Below, one piece after another: positions 43,600-52,074 of a DNA stretch of 64,000 nt (position 1 is the first letter of the stretch; each line of letters begins with the position of its first letter). Made by a program: the position numbers and the translations under genes. Source of the DNA: Bradyrhizobium sp. Ec3.3 (GTDB lineage: Bacteria; Pseudomonadota; Alphaproteobacteria; Rhizobiales; Xanthobacteraceae). The notes beneath the pieces are model-generated. The model did no database searches. It was not told the DNA's origin and was given only the letters and a program-made list of their open reading frames with translations. Location of the stretch: assembly GCF_000472925.1 (NCBI RefSeq), contig NZ_AXAS01000041.1:1-64000 (forward strand), read 5' to 3'.

Positions 43600-44287
43600 A
43601 GTCACGACCGCCTATCAGGGGCTGGTTGCGATCTCCTCCGTGTCGATCGATGTCGAGAAGGGCGAGATCGTCTGCGTTGCCGGCGCCAACGGCGCCGGTA
43701 AGTCGACGCTGCTGAAATCCATCGCTGGTGCCGAGCGTCCGCGCTCCGGCACCGTCACCTTCGACGGCAAGCGGCTCGACGGCATGGCGCAGCATCACAT
43801 CACGGCCACCGGCATCGCCTATGTGCCGGAGAACCGCCGCCTGTTCCCGCGTCTGTCGGTGCGCGACAATCTTCGCCTCGGCAGCTATCTTTACCGCGGC
43901 GAAGCGAACCGCGAAGGGCCGCTCGACCTCGTCTTCAACCTGTTCCCGCGTCTGTCCGAACGTCTCGAACAGCGCGCCGAGACGCTCTCCGGTGGCGAGC
44001 AGCAGATGCTCGCGATCGGCCGCGCCCTGATGACGCGTCCGCGGCTGCTGATGCTCGACGAGCCCTCGCAAGGCATCATGCCAAAGCTCGTCGACGAGAT
44101 CTTTCAGGCCGTCAAACGCATCCGCGACGCCGGCATGACCGTGCTGATCGTCGAGCAGCGCATGGCCGAGTGCCTGGAGATTGCCGACCGCGCCTACATC
44201 CTGCAAACCGGCCGCGTGCTGATGCAGGGCCCGTCCGCCGAGATCAAGGGCAACCCGGACGTGCGCAAGGCGTATCTGGGGCTGTAG
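43583..44287 (+). CDS. livF: LivF-type ABC ATPase
   Basis: 234 residues. Walker A GANGAGKSTLLKS, signature LSGGEQQMLAIGRALM, Walker B LLMLDEPSQGIMP. Starts 17 bases inside the preceding gene, completing an HMGF transporter on one transcript with the DUF1445 gene and the binding protein. Confidence 0.93.
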   Translation: MLRVHEVTTAYQGLVAISSVSIDVEKGEIVCVAGANGAGKSTLLKSIAGAERPRSGTVTFDGKRLDGMAQHHITATGIAYVPENRRLFPRLSVRDNLRLGSYLYRGEANREGPLDLVFNLFPRLSERLEQRAETLSGGEQQMLAIGRALMTRPRLLMLDEPSQGIMPKLVDEIFQAVKRIRDAGMTVLIVEQRMAECLEIADRAYILQTGRVLMQGPSAEIKGNPDVRKAYLGL

Positions 44288-44301
44288 TGCCACACTCTCG
44301 T

Positions 44302-44404
44302 TGTCATCGCCCGCGAAGGCGGGCGATCCAGTATTCCAGGGACAGCGATGGGATACGGAGAAGCCGCGGCGTACTGGATTCCCCGCTTTCGCGTGGAATG
44401 ACAG
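44302..44404. repeat. palindromic repeat, family E (TGTCATCGCCCGC...GGAATGACA)
   Basis: Contains TTGTCATCGCCCGCGAAGGCGGGCGAT, TCCAGTATTCCAGGGACAGC and TACTGGATTCCCC arms. A longer version with insertions is at 55894-56083. It lies between convergent livF and the 67-codon gene. Confidence 0.8.
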
Positions 44405-44447
44405 CGGTGGGCGAGGCGACACCATCGCGCTCACCGAGCTGCGACGG

Positions 44448-44651
44448 TTACCGCGGTTTCGCTCCGGCCGCCGCAATCAGCATGCGTTCGACGATCCCGT
44501 CGAACTCGCTTTTTCCAATCGGATCGGTTGCGGCAAGCTCGTCGTATGTTTTCGTGTTGGGAAGCCACCAGCCGTGACGCAGTCCCGCCTCATGGAGAAC
44601 ACGGGCTGCCGCCTCGATCTTACTGGGTGCAGGTCGTGCCGGGTCGCTCAT
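44448..44651 (-). CDS. 67-residue protein coupled to otnC, unknown function
   Basis: Start ATG overlaps the otnC stop (ATGA), so it is read right after the aldolase. Composition: N-terminal SDPARPAPSKIEAAARVLHE, then AGLRHGWWLPNTKTYDELAA, then IGKSEFDGIVERMLIAAAG. No signal peptide, membrane span or Cys. Looks like a small helical soluble protein; the WWLPNTKTYDEL stretch would be a good family tag. I do not recognise it. Coding is supported by the overlap and the end close to the intergenic repeat, not by homology. Confidence 0.6.
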   Translation of the reverse strand: MSDPARPAPSKIEAAARVLHEAGLRHGWWLPNTKTYDELAATDPIGKSEFDGIVERMLIAAAGAKPR

Positions 44652-45313
44652 CCCCCGTGCGCATGCTCCGGCAGCGTCAGCCCGAACACCTTCACGAGAT
44701 CCTTGACCTGCTCCGGCGACAGATGGCGCGGGTTCAGTCCGCGCAGCAGCAGATAGAGTTTCGCCGTCTCCTCCAGCTCCTCCGTCGCGAACACGGCGGC
44801 TTCCAGCGTGTCGCCGGCGACGACCGGGCCGTGATTGGCGAGCAGCACGGAGGAATATTTCCCCGCCAGCCCCTTGATTGCGTCTGCCACCGCGGGATCG
44901 CCGGGGCGGTAATAGGGCACGAGCGCGGTGGCGCCGCATTTCATCAGGTAATAGGCCGTCATCGGCGGCAGCGCGGCGCGCGGGTCGATCTCGGGCAGCA
45001 TCGAGAGCGCAACCGAATGGGTCGAATGCAGATGCACGATGGCCCGCGCTGCGCCCCGCGTCTCGTAGAGCGCGGTGTGCAGCGGAACCTCCTTGGTCGG
45101 CGCATCGCCCGAGACGAGCCGGCCGGAGGGATCGAGCCGCGACAGCCGCGCGGGATCAAGGAAGCCGAGCGAGGCGTTGGTCGGCGTCACCAGCCAGCCG
45201 CCGTCCTCGAGCTTCACGCTGATGTTGCCGGAGGAGCCCGGCGTCAGGCCGCGCTCGAACAGCGAGCGGCCGAAGCGGCAGATATCCTCGCGTAGTTTGC
45301 TGTCATTGCTCAT
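44648..45313 (-). CDS. otnC: 3-oxo-tetronate 4-phosphate decarboxylase OtnC
   Basis: 221 residues, class II aldolase fold. Metal/catalytic residues: Glu75 (APTKEVPLH), His94 and His96 in VHLHSTH, and His161 in LANHGPV. GLTPGSSGNISVKLEDGGWL is typical. Cleaves 3-oxo-tetronate 4-phosphate to dihydroxyacetone phosphate and CO2. Divergent from ltnD-otnI-otnK, giving a full four-carbon acid sugar pathway. Start at 45313 chosen as the family-typical N-terminus. Confidence 0.88.
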   Translation of the reverse strand: MSNDSKLREDICRFGRSLFERGLTPGSSGNISVKLEDGGWLVTPTNASLGFLDPARLSRLDPSGRLVSGDAPTKEVPLHTALYETRGAARAIVHLHSTHSVALSMLPEIDPRAALPPMTAYYLMKCGATALVPYYRPGDPAVADAIKGLAGKYSSVLLANHGPVVAGDTLEAAVFATEELEETAKLYLLLRGLNPRHLSPEQVKDLVKVFGLTLPEHAHGG

Positions 45314-45432
45314 GAAAGGGGCGCCCTGTTGGCCTCGTTGTCTCACGCTTTGGCAGCGCGGCCAAGCCGTGATATGCGGTTCAAGAGGCCGCCGAGACCG
45401 GCCATTGAGGAACGTTCCAGGGGACCAATCGC

Positions 45433-46347
45433 ATGTCGTCAGCCTCGCAAAAATCGCGTATCGCCGTCATCGGGCTCGGCTCGATGGGCTTTGGCATGGC
45501 CACTTCGCTGAAACGGGCGGGATTTGCCGTCACCGGTTGCGATGTCTCGGCCGACGCGGTCGCGCGCTTCGTCAAGGACGGCGGCGCGGGCGCGAAGACG
45601 CCAGCGGAGGCGGCTCGGGAGGCGGATGTGGTCGTCAGCGTCGTCGTCAACGCGGCGCAGACCGAGGCGATCCTGTTCGGCCAAAACGGCGCGGCCGAGA
45701 CCATGCCGAAGGATAGCGTGTTCATCTCCTCGGCCACCATGGACCCCGACGTCGCCCGGCGCCTCGCAAAGCAGCTCGAGGCGACCGGCCGGCACTACCT
45801 GGATGCGCCGATTTCCGGTGGCGCGCAGCGCGCCGCGCAGGGAGAGCTGACCATCCTCGCCTCGGGCAGCCCTGCTGCGTTCGCCAAGGCGCGCCCCGCG
45901 CTCGATGCCATGGCGGCAAAGCTCTACGAGCTCGGCGATGCCGCGGGCCAGGGCGCGGCCTTCAAGATGATCAACCAGCTCCTCGCCGGCGTGCACATCG
46001 CCGCCGCCTCGGAAGCGATCGCCTTTGCCGCCAAGCAGGGTCTCGACATCCGGAAGGTCTACGAGGTGATTACGGCCTCCGCCGGCAACTCCTGGATGTT
46101 CGAGAACCGCATGCCGCACGTGCTCGACGGCGACTACACCCCGCGCAGCGCGGTCGAGATTTTCGTGAAGGACCTCGGCATCATCCAGGACATGGCGCGC
46201 TCGGCAAAATTCCCGGTGCCGGTCTCGGCCGCGGCGCTCCAGATGTTCCTCATGACCGCCGCCGCTGGCATGGGTCGCGACGACGATGCGTCGGTGGCCC
46301 GGATGTATGCGCAGGTCACCGGTGTGAAGTTGCCAGGCGATAAATAA
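45433..46347 (+). CDS. ltnD: tetronate (L-threonate/D-erythronate) dehydrogenase LtnD-like
   Basis: 304-residue beta-hydroxyacid dehydrogenase. NAD site VIGLGSMGFGMA (13-24), substrate motif DAPISGGAQRAAQG and catalytic Lys in GAAFKMINQLLAG. It oxidises the C2 hydroxyl of a tetronate; the otn genes beside it make L-threonate or D-erythronate the likely substrate. Confidence 0.87.
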   Translation: MSSASQKSRIAVIGLGSMGFGMATSLKRAGFAVTGCDVSADAVARFVKDGGAGAKTPAEAAREADVVVSVVVNAAQTEAILFGQNGAAETMPKDSVFISSATMDPDVARRLAKQLEATGRHYLDAPISGGAQRAAQGELTILASGSPAAFAKARPALDAMAAKLYELGDAAGQGAAFKMINQLLAGVHIAAASEAIAFAAKQGLDIRKVYEVITASAGNSWMFENRMPHVLDGDYTPRSAVEIFVKDLGIIQDMARSAKFPVPVSAAALQMFLMTAAAGMGRDDDASVARMYAQVTGVKLPGDK

Positions 46348-46360
46348 CAAGAGGATTCCG

Positions 46361-47143
46361 ATGCCCCGTTTTGCCGCCAACCTCTCGATGATGTTCACCG
46401 AGGTGCCGTTCCTCGACCGCTTCGATGCCGCCGCACAGGCCGGCTTCACCGCCGTCGAATTCCTGTTTCCCTATGAGCACCCGGCCGAAGCGGTCGGCGA
46501 GCGGTTGAAGCGCAACGGGTTGACGCAGGCGCTGTTCAACCTGCCGCCCGGCAACTGGGACGCCGGCGAGAAGGGCTTTGCGGCGCTGCCTTCGCGCTTC
46601 GCCGATCTCAAGCAGAGCCTGGAGACGGCGTTGCCTTACGCGAAAGCCACCGGCGTCAAGCGGCTGCACCTGATGGCCGGCATGGCCAACCGTGGCGATC
46701 GCGTCGCGATCGAGGCGTTCTACAAGTCGGTGGCGTGGGCGGCCGAATTCTTCGCGCCGCACGGCATCGACATCGTGATCGAGCCGATCAACCCGCGCAA
46801 CGTCCCCGGCTATTTCCTCAACGATTTCGGCTTCGCACGCGACGTGGTCGAGGAACTGAGGATCCCCAACCTCAGGCTCCAGTTCGACATTTATCACTGC
46901 CAGATCATCCATGGCGACGTCACCATGCGCCTGCGTGAGATGATGCCGATCATCGGCCATATCCAGATCGCTAGCATTCCCTCGCGCAATGAGCCCGACG
47001 GCGAGGAACTCAACTATCCTTTCCTGTTCGCCGAGCTCGACCGTCTCGGCTATGCCGGCTTCGTCGGCTGCGAATACAATCCGCGCGGCAAGACCACCGA
47101 TGGTCTCGCCTGGTTCAAGCCTTACGCCGGAGCAAAGTCGTGA
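46361..47143 (+). CDS. otnI: 2-oxo-tetronate isomerase OtnI
   Basis: 260 residues, xylose-isomerase-like TIM barrel of the hydroxypyruvate isomerase group. AANLSMMFTEVPFLDRFDAA at the start, EPINPRNVPGYFLNDF (metal Glu), LQFDIYHCQIIHGDV and GCEYNPRGKT. Isomerises 2-oxo- to 3-oxo-tetronate. Overlaps otnK by four bases (GTGA). Confidence 0.9.
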   Translation: MPRFAANLSMMFTEVPFLDRFDAAAQAGFTAVEFLFPYEHPAEAVGERLKRNGLTQALFNLPPGNWDAGEKGFAALPSRFADLKQSLETALPYAKATGVKRLHLMAGMANRGDRVAIEAFYKSVAWAAEFFAPHGIDIVIEPINPRNVPGYFLNDFGFARDVVEELRIPNLRLQFDIYHCQIIHGDVTMRLREMMPIIGHIQIASIPSRNEPDGEELNYPFLFAELDRLGYAGFVGCEYNPRGKTTDGLAWFKPYAGAKS

Positions 47144-48417
47144 CACTTGCGTTGGGTTGCATCGCCGACGACTATACCGGCGCCTCGGATCTCGCCAACA
47201 CGCTGACGCGCGCGGGCCTACGCACCGTGCAGACCATCGGCGTTCCCGCGGACGACCTCGCACTGCCCGAGGTCGACGCGGTCGTGGTGTCCTTGAAGAG
47301 CCGCTCGATCGAGGCGGGACTTGCGGTGACGCGCTCGCGCGCGGCGGACAAATGGCTGCGCAGCCGCGGCGCAAGCCACGTGCTGTTCAAGATCTGCTCG
47401 ACCTTCGATTCCACCAACGCCGGCAATATCGGCCCGGTGATGGACGCGCTGCGCGACGACTGCGGCGAGGCGATCGTGCTGGTGACGCCGGCTTTCCCCG
47501 AAACCGGTCGCACCGTCTACCAGGGCAATTTGTTCGTCGGCACTGTTCCGCTCAACGAGAGCCCGCTGAAAGACCATCCGCTCAACCCGATGCACGATTC
47601 CAACCTGGTGCGGGTGCTGGCGCGGCAGAGCAGGACGAAGGTTGGTCTCGTCAATCTCGCTGCCGTGACGCGCGGCGCGGACGCCGTGCGTGCGCAACTC
47701 ACTGAGCTCTCGGCCAAGGGCTTGGGCGCCGCGATCATCGACGCCGTGTTCGACCGCGACCTCGAGACCATCGGCCTCGTCGCCGCGGGGCATCGGCTGT
47801 CGGTCGGAGCTTCCGGCATCGGCCTTGGGCTGGCGCGCGCGCTGGTCTCTGCGGGAAGGGTGAGTCCGAATGTCGCAGCCGCCGAAGTAGGTACGCCGGT
47901 CGGCGGACCGGCGGCGTGTCTCGCCGGAAGCTGCTCGCAGGCGACCCTTCAGCAGATCGCGAATGCCGAACGTGTCATGCCGGTGTTGCATCTCGAACCC
48001 GAGCAAATTGTCGCAGGCGGTGGCGAAGCGCAGCACGCGCTGGCCTGGGCACGGCCGCGGCTCGCTGATGGTCCGGTGCTGATCGCCTCGAGCGCCACGC
48101 CGGAGGCGGTCGCAGCAGTGCAGGCGCGTCACGGCCGTGATGCTGCCGGTCACGCCATCGAGCAGGCCATGGCCGATATCGCCGAAGGATTGGTGCAGTC
48201 GGGCGTTCGGCGTCTGGTCGTTGCCGGCGGCGAAACATCGGGCGCCGTCGTCGACCGCTTGAAGATTCCGGGCTTCCTCGTCGGCGCGGAGATCGCTGCC
48301 GGAGTCCCGGTGTTGCGCGCTGTGGGCGCAAACGAAGGCGGCATGCTGCTTGCCCTTAAATCAGGCAATTTCGGCGGGCCGGAGTTTTTCTCCGATGCGC
48401 TTGGGCTCATGCGTTGA
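47140..48417 (+). CDS. otnK: 3-oxo-tetronate kinase OtnK (DUF1537 family)
   Basis: 425 residues. N-terminal sugar-binding domain starts GCIADDYTGASDLANTLTRA, with KICSTFDSTNAGNIGP; the C-terminal nucleotide-binding domain has VRRLVVAGGETSGAVVDRL and GANEGGMLLALKSGNFGG. Phosphorylates 3-oxo-tetronate to the OtnC substrate. GTG start overlapping the otnI stop. Confidence 0.92.
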   Translation: MTLALGCIADDYTGASDLANTLTRAGLRTVQTIGVPADDLALPEVDAVVVSLKSRSIEAGLAVTRSRAADKWLRSRGASHVLFKICSTFDSTNAGNIGPVMDALRDDCGEAIVLVTPAFPETGRTVYQGNLFVGTVPLNESPLKDHPLNPMHDSNLVRVLARQSRTKVGLVNLAAVTRGADAVRAQLTELSAKGLGAAIIDAVFDRDLETIGLVAAGHRLSVGASGIGLGLARALVSAGRVSPNVAAAEVGTPVGGPAACLAGSCSQATLQQIANAERVMPVLHLEPEQIVAGGGEAQHALAWARPRLADGPVLIASSATPEAVAAVQARHGRDAAGHAIEQAMADIAEGLVQSGVRRLVVAGGETSGAVVDRLKIPGFLVGAEIAAGVPVLRAVGANEGGMLLALKSGNFGGPEFFSDALGLMR

Positions 48418-48457
48418 GCGCAGGGCTCTCTTAGTCCTCTGTTTATTTCTTTCGGGT

Positions 48458-48473
48458 TCCGTACTCGTACGGA
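48458..48473. promoter_or_regulatory. perfect palindrome upstream of the chemoreceptor gene
   Basis: TCCGTAC-TC-GTACGGA, seven-base arms, in the 180-bp spacer between otnK and the chemoreceptor. No T-tract follows, so an operator is more likely than a terminator. No known regulator site is recognised. Confidence 0.45.
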
Positions 48474-48597
48474 GTCCGTAGTTAACATCTGCTCAGGTCG
48501 TTTGTTGTTGGATGTGGGCCGCACTCCTTTTGGTTGCAGCTATTCCTGACGCGCGGTCGTGGCTCGAACGCCGCGATCCAAGACAAGAGACCCAGCA

Positions 48598-50289
48598 ATG
48601 CTCGCGAGAATTTCCATTCGTGCCAAGATCATCAGCGTCGTGGCCTTCCTTCTGGCCGCGATGACCGGCATGGGTGTGCTTGCCGTCATGAAGATGCGGG
48701 CGATCAACGCCAACACCGTCGATATCGCCACGAGCTGGATGCCGAGCGTTCGGGTGCTCGGCGAGCTCCGCGCCAACGTCCTCACTTATCGCACCATGGT
48801 ACGCGGTCATCTGTTGGCCGAAACGATCGAGGAAAAGCTTGCGGCAGAAAAGACGGTCGGGGACGTGATCGAGGCACTGGCCAAGTCCCGCAAGGAATAC
48901 GAGCCGATGATCACCTCGCCGGAGGAGCGAGCACTGTACACCGAATGGTCCAAGCTCTGGGACGACTACAAGAGGGGTACGGACGATGTCATGGCGCTGT
49001 CGCGCAGGGATATCGGCAAGATCCCGCACGATGCGCGTGAGCTGAACGCCAAGATCGTTGGCAAGCTCGGCCTGCAATCGGACGAGGTGCTGAAAAAGGA
49101 TATCGAGCTCAACACCAAAGGCGGCAACCAGGCCGCTCAGGATGCCGCCGACAGCTATTCCTTCGCCTTCATGCTGGTATCCGTCATTCTCGGCGTCGCG
49201 CTCGTCATCGGCATCGGCCTCAGCTTCTACATGATCCGCGATGTCTCCAGCGGCATCAATTCCATCGTCGAGCCGATGCAGGCGCTGGGCAAGGGCGACC
49301 TGAGCGCGGAAGTGCCGCATCGGGGAGAGAAGACCGAGATCGGCGCCATGGCCGACGCGCTCCAGGTCTTCAAGGAAGCGCTGGTCGCCAAGAAGGCGGC
49401 TGACGAAGCCGCCGCGCGCGATGCCGAGGTCAAGATCGAGCGCGGCCGCCGTGTCGACAACATCACCCGCGAATTCGAATCCATGATCGGCGAGATCGTG
49501 CAGACAGTCTCGTCGGCCTCGACCCAGCTCGAAGCGTCCGCCTCGACGCTGACGGCGACCGCCGATCGCTCCCAGCAGATGGCGACCACGGTCGCCGCCG
49601 CTTCGGAAGAAGCCTCCACCAACGTGCAGTCGGTGGCCTCAGCCACCGAGGAGATGGCCTCGTCGGTCGGCGAGATCAGCCGTCAGGTCCAGGAATCGGC
49701 GCGGATGGCGGGCGACGCCGTCGGCCAGGCCCGCACCACCAGCGAACGCGTCAGCGAGCTCTCCAAGGCCGCCTCCCGCATCGGCGACGTCGTCGAGCTG
49801 ATCAACACCATCGCCGGCCAGACCAACCTTCTGGCGCTGAATGCGACCATCGAGGCGGCGCGTGCGGGCGAAGCCGGACGCGGCTTCGCAGTGGTGGCCT
49901 CCGAAGTGAAGGCGCTCGCCGAGCAGACGGCGAAGGCGACCGGCGAGATCGGCCAGCAGATCACCGGCATCCAGGCCGCCACCAACGAATCCGTGGGTGC
50001 GATCAGGGAAATCTCCTCGACCATCGAACGCCTCTCCGAGATATCCTCGGCCATTGCAGCGGCGGTGGAAGAGCAGGGCGCCGCGACCCAGGAGATCGCC
50101 CGCAACGTGCAGCAGGCGGCGCAGGGCACCCAGCAGGTCTCCTCCAACATCACCGACGTGCAGCGCGGCGCGACCGAGACCGGCACGGCCTCCTCGCAGG
50201 TGCTGTCGGCGGCGCGGATGCTGTCGAACGACTCGAGTCGCCTGAAGACCGAGGTCAGCAAATTCCTGACCAACGTTCGCGCGGCGTGA
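48598..50289 (+). CDS. methyl-accepting chemotaxis protein
   Basis: 563 residues. Membrane span 1 at about residues 9-31, periplasmic four-helix-bundle-type sensor up to about 185, span 2 (FAFMLVSVILGVALVIGIGL), HAMP domain starting DVSSGINSIVEPMQALGKGD, and a cytoplasmic signalling hairpin with the conserved tip LINTIAGQTNLLALNATIEA. No C-terminal CheR-tether pentapeptide. Senses a small ligand and steers CheA. Start at 48598. Confidence 0.93.
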   Translation: MLARISIRAKIISVVAFLLAAMTGMGVLAVMKMRAINANTVDIATSWMPSVRVLGELRANVLTYRTMVRGHLLAETIEEKLAAEKTVGDVIEALAKSRKEYEPMITSPEERALYTEWSKLWDDYKRGTDDVMALSRRDIGKIPHDARELNAKIVGKLGLQSDEVLKKDIELNTKGGNQAAQDAADSYSFAFMLVSVILGVALVIGIGLSFYMIRDVSSGINSIVEPMQALGKGDLSAEVPHRGEKTEIGAMADALQVFKEALVAKKAADEAAARDAEVKIERGRRVDNITREFESMIGEIVQTVSSASTQLEASASTLTATADRSQQMATTVAAASEEASTNVQSVASATEEMASSVGEISRQVQESARMAGDAVGQARTTSERVSELSKAASRIGDVVELINTIAGQTNLLALNATIEAARAGEAGRGFAVVASEVKALAEQTAKATGEIGQQITGIQAATNESVGAIREISSTIERLSEISSAIAAAVEEQGAATQEIARNVQQAAQGTQQVSSNITDVQRGATETGTASSQVLSAARMLSNDSSRLKTEVSKFLTNVRAA

Positions 50290-50300
50290 TCTGCCTACCT

Positions 50301-50433
50301 CTCGTGCCCCGGACGCAGCGCAGCACGTTAGTGGTGCGCTGCTGAGCCGGGGCCTAGCCGTTCACCGCGCTCACGCAATGGGTCCCGGCTCTGCGGAGCG
50401 GCACTTCGCGCCGCACCGCGTCCGGGACACGAG
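50301..50433. repeat. palindromic repeat (CTCGTGCCCCGGAC...GTCCGGGACACGAG)
   Basis: Outer arms CTCGTGCCCCGGACGCAGC and CGCGTCCGGGACACGAG, with internal GCGCTGCTGAGCCGGGG and CCCGGCTCTGCGGAGCGGC. Lies between convergent chemoreceptor and thiolase-like genes. Confidence 0.85.
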
Positions 50434-50436
50434 AGC

Positions 50437-51954
50437 TTAACCCACCCGCCACTCCGGCACGCCGTCCTCCGCCATCGTGATCTGGCCGAGCGAGCCGACC
50501 GGCGTGCGCTCCATATCGAGCAGATGTGCCAGCGTCGCGCCGTCGCTCGCCGGAATGCGCGCCAGCGTGCGCCGCTCGTCTTCCGTGCGCAGCATGACGA
50601 CGCCGTGCTCGATGTTGCCATTGCGGCCGTAGATCACCGTAAAGCTCTCGACCTTGCCCGCGCCTGAAGCCTCGGTCACGAACTCCGGCACCACGCGCTT
50701 GTTGCGGTCGGCATCAAGCTGCACGCTCGTGTCCTGCGCCAGCGCCGCGCGCGGCGGTGTTTTCGAGAGCACGAGGGCGTGGTGCTTGGTGACAAAGCCG
50801 CCCTGACCGTAGAGCAGGCCGAGTTTCGCGCCATTGCGCAACGTCCGCACCATCGCGCAGGCCGCATGCGTCATGTAGGTGTTGAGCGGCGCGCCGAAGA
50901 AGGTGAGGCCGCCGGTCACGGTCGGCTGCACGTCGGGCCCGAGGCCCAGCGTCCGCCGCGCCATCTTGGGCACGCAAGGAAAGCAACTGTAGAGCTCGAT
51001 CGCGTCGAACGCTTTGCCGTCGCCGCCGGCGAGATCGATCACCGCCTTCAGCACCGCATTCTGCGGATGGCTCTCATAGAACTGGTCGCGCAGGAGATAG
51101 TCGCGCGGCTCCTCGGCCGAGGCGCCGCCGAGCGGATAGACCAGCCGGTCCTCGGCAATGCCGGCCGCGCGCGCCTTGGCAAGACTGGTGAGCAGCAGCG
51201 CGCCGCCCATGTTGACCATGGGGTTGGCGACCATGAGTTTCGTGTAGGGCCAGGCGATCAGGCGGTTGTCCGCGGTCGGTGTCGTGATCTCGTCCGGCGC
51301 AAAGCGCCGCTTCAGCCAGGCGTTGGGATTTTGCGCGGTGGTCTCCGAATAGCGCGACCACAGCGTGCCTGATTCCGCCATCGCCTCGCGCGGCGTCTGG
51401 CCCCAATGGGCCGAGGATGCGGCCTCGTAGAAGGGATAGACGGTGACTGGGCGGAACACGCCGAGCTTCACGGCGAGCGGCTTCTGGAACGCCGCGCCGC
51501 GCTTCGGCTCCTCGACGTCATGCGCAAACGGCGTCCATGGCAATTTTGCGTCGGCGCGCTCTGCCTTGGTCGCGGTCGACTGCGCTTCCGCGCCGCAGAT
51601 GGCGGCGACGCTGCATTCGCCGCGCGCGATGCGCTGAGCGGCGTGATGCAGATACCGGATCGGGCTCTCGCCGCCGACCGGTCCGTAATAGCAATGCGAA
51701 GGCGCGATGCCGAGCCGCTGCGCCAGCAGCGTTTCGGGATCGCGATAGCGCCAGCTCAGGAAGTTGACGACGTCGAGCGATTGCATCTCGCCGAGCAGTT
51801 TTGCGCCGGCATCTTCTTCGGCGTGCCGCAGCGCCTGTTCCAGCAGATCGAGCGGCTCGAGGCCCTCGGCGATCTCCTTGGGCCGGTCGACGATCTCGCC
51901 GACGCCGACGATGACGGGAATGCGGTCTGGGGGGATGCTGGTCTTGTCTGTCAT
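50437..51954 (-). CDS. thiolase-like protein (TLP1 type, lacks the nucleophilic Cys)
   Basis: 505 residues. N-terminal half resembles thiolases (IPVIVGVGEIVDRPKEIAEG; AAQRIARGECSVAAICGAEA). At the point where thiolases have the acylated Cys (CASG) it reads GPVGGESPIRYL. The late CxG motif is replaced by LYGQGGFVTKHHAL, and the C-terminus has an extra domain (ESFTVIYGRNGNIEHGVVML) as in type 1 thiolase-like proteins. Classical thiolase activity is unlikely; CoA-ester binding or hydrolysis is possible. Near acyl-CoA dehydrogenase genes. Confidence 0.82.
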   Translation of the reverse strand: MTDKTSIPPDRIPVIVGVGEIVDRPKEIAEGLEPLDLLEQALRHAEEDAGAKLLGEMQSLDVVNFLSWRYRDPETLLAQRLGIAPSHCYYGPVGGESPIRYLHHAAQRIARGECSVAAICGAEAQSTATKAERADAKLPWTPFAHDVEEPKRGAAFQKPLAVKLGVFRPVTVYPFYEAASSAHWGQTPREAMAESGTLWSRYSETTAQNPNAWLKRRFAPDEITTPTADNRLIAWPYTKLMVANPMVNMGGALLLTSLAKARAAGIAEDRLVYPLGGASAEEPRDYLLRDQFYESHPQNAVLKAVIDLAGGDGKAFDAIELYSCFPCVPKMARRTLGLGPDVQPTVTGGLTFFGAPLNTYMTHAACAMVRTLRNGAKLGLLYGQGGFVTKHHALVLSKTPPRAALAQDTSVQLDADRNKRVVPEFVTEASGAGKVESFTVIYGRNGNIEHGVVMLRTEDERRTLARIPASDGATLAHLLDMERTPVGSLGQITMAEDGVPEWRVG

Positions 51955-51981
51955 AACTTCAATTCACGATTTAAGTTGTTT

Positions 51982-52067
51982 CGTCATTGCGAGGAGCGAA
52001 GCGACGAAGCAATCCAGAGTGTCTCCGCGGAAAGACCCTGGATTGCTTCGCTTCGCTCGCAATGACG
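51982..52067. repeat. palindromic repeat, family A
   Basis: Third copy of the GTCATTGCGAGGAGCGAAGC element with core GTGTCTCCGCGGAAAGACC. Between two minus-strand genes. Confidence 0.9.
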
Positions 52068-52074
52068 ATGGATG

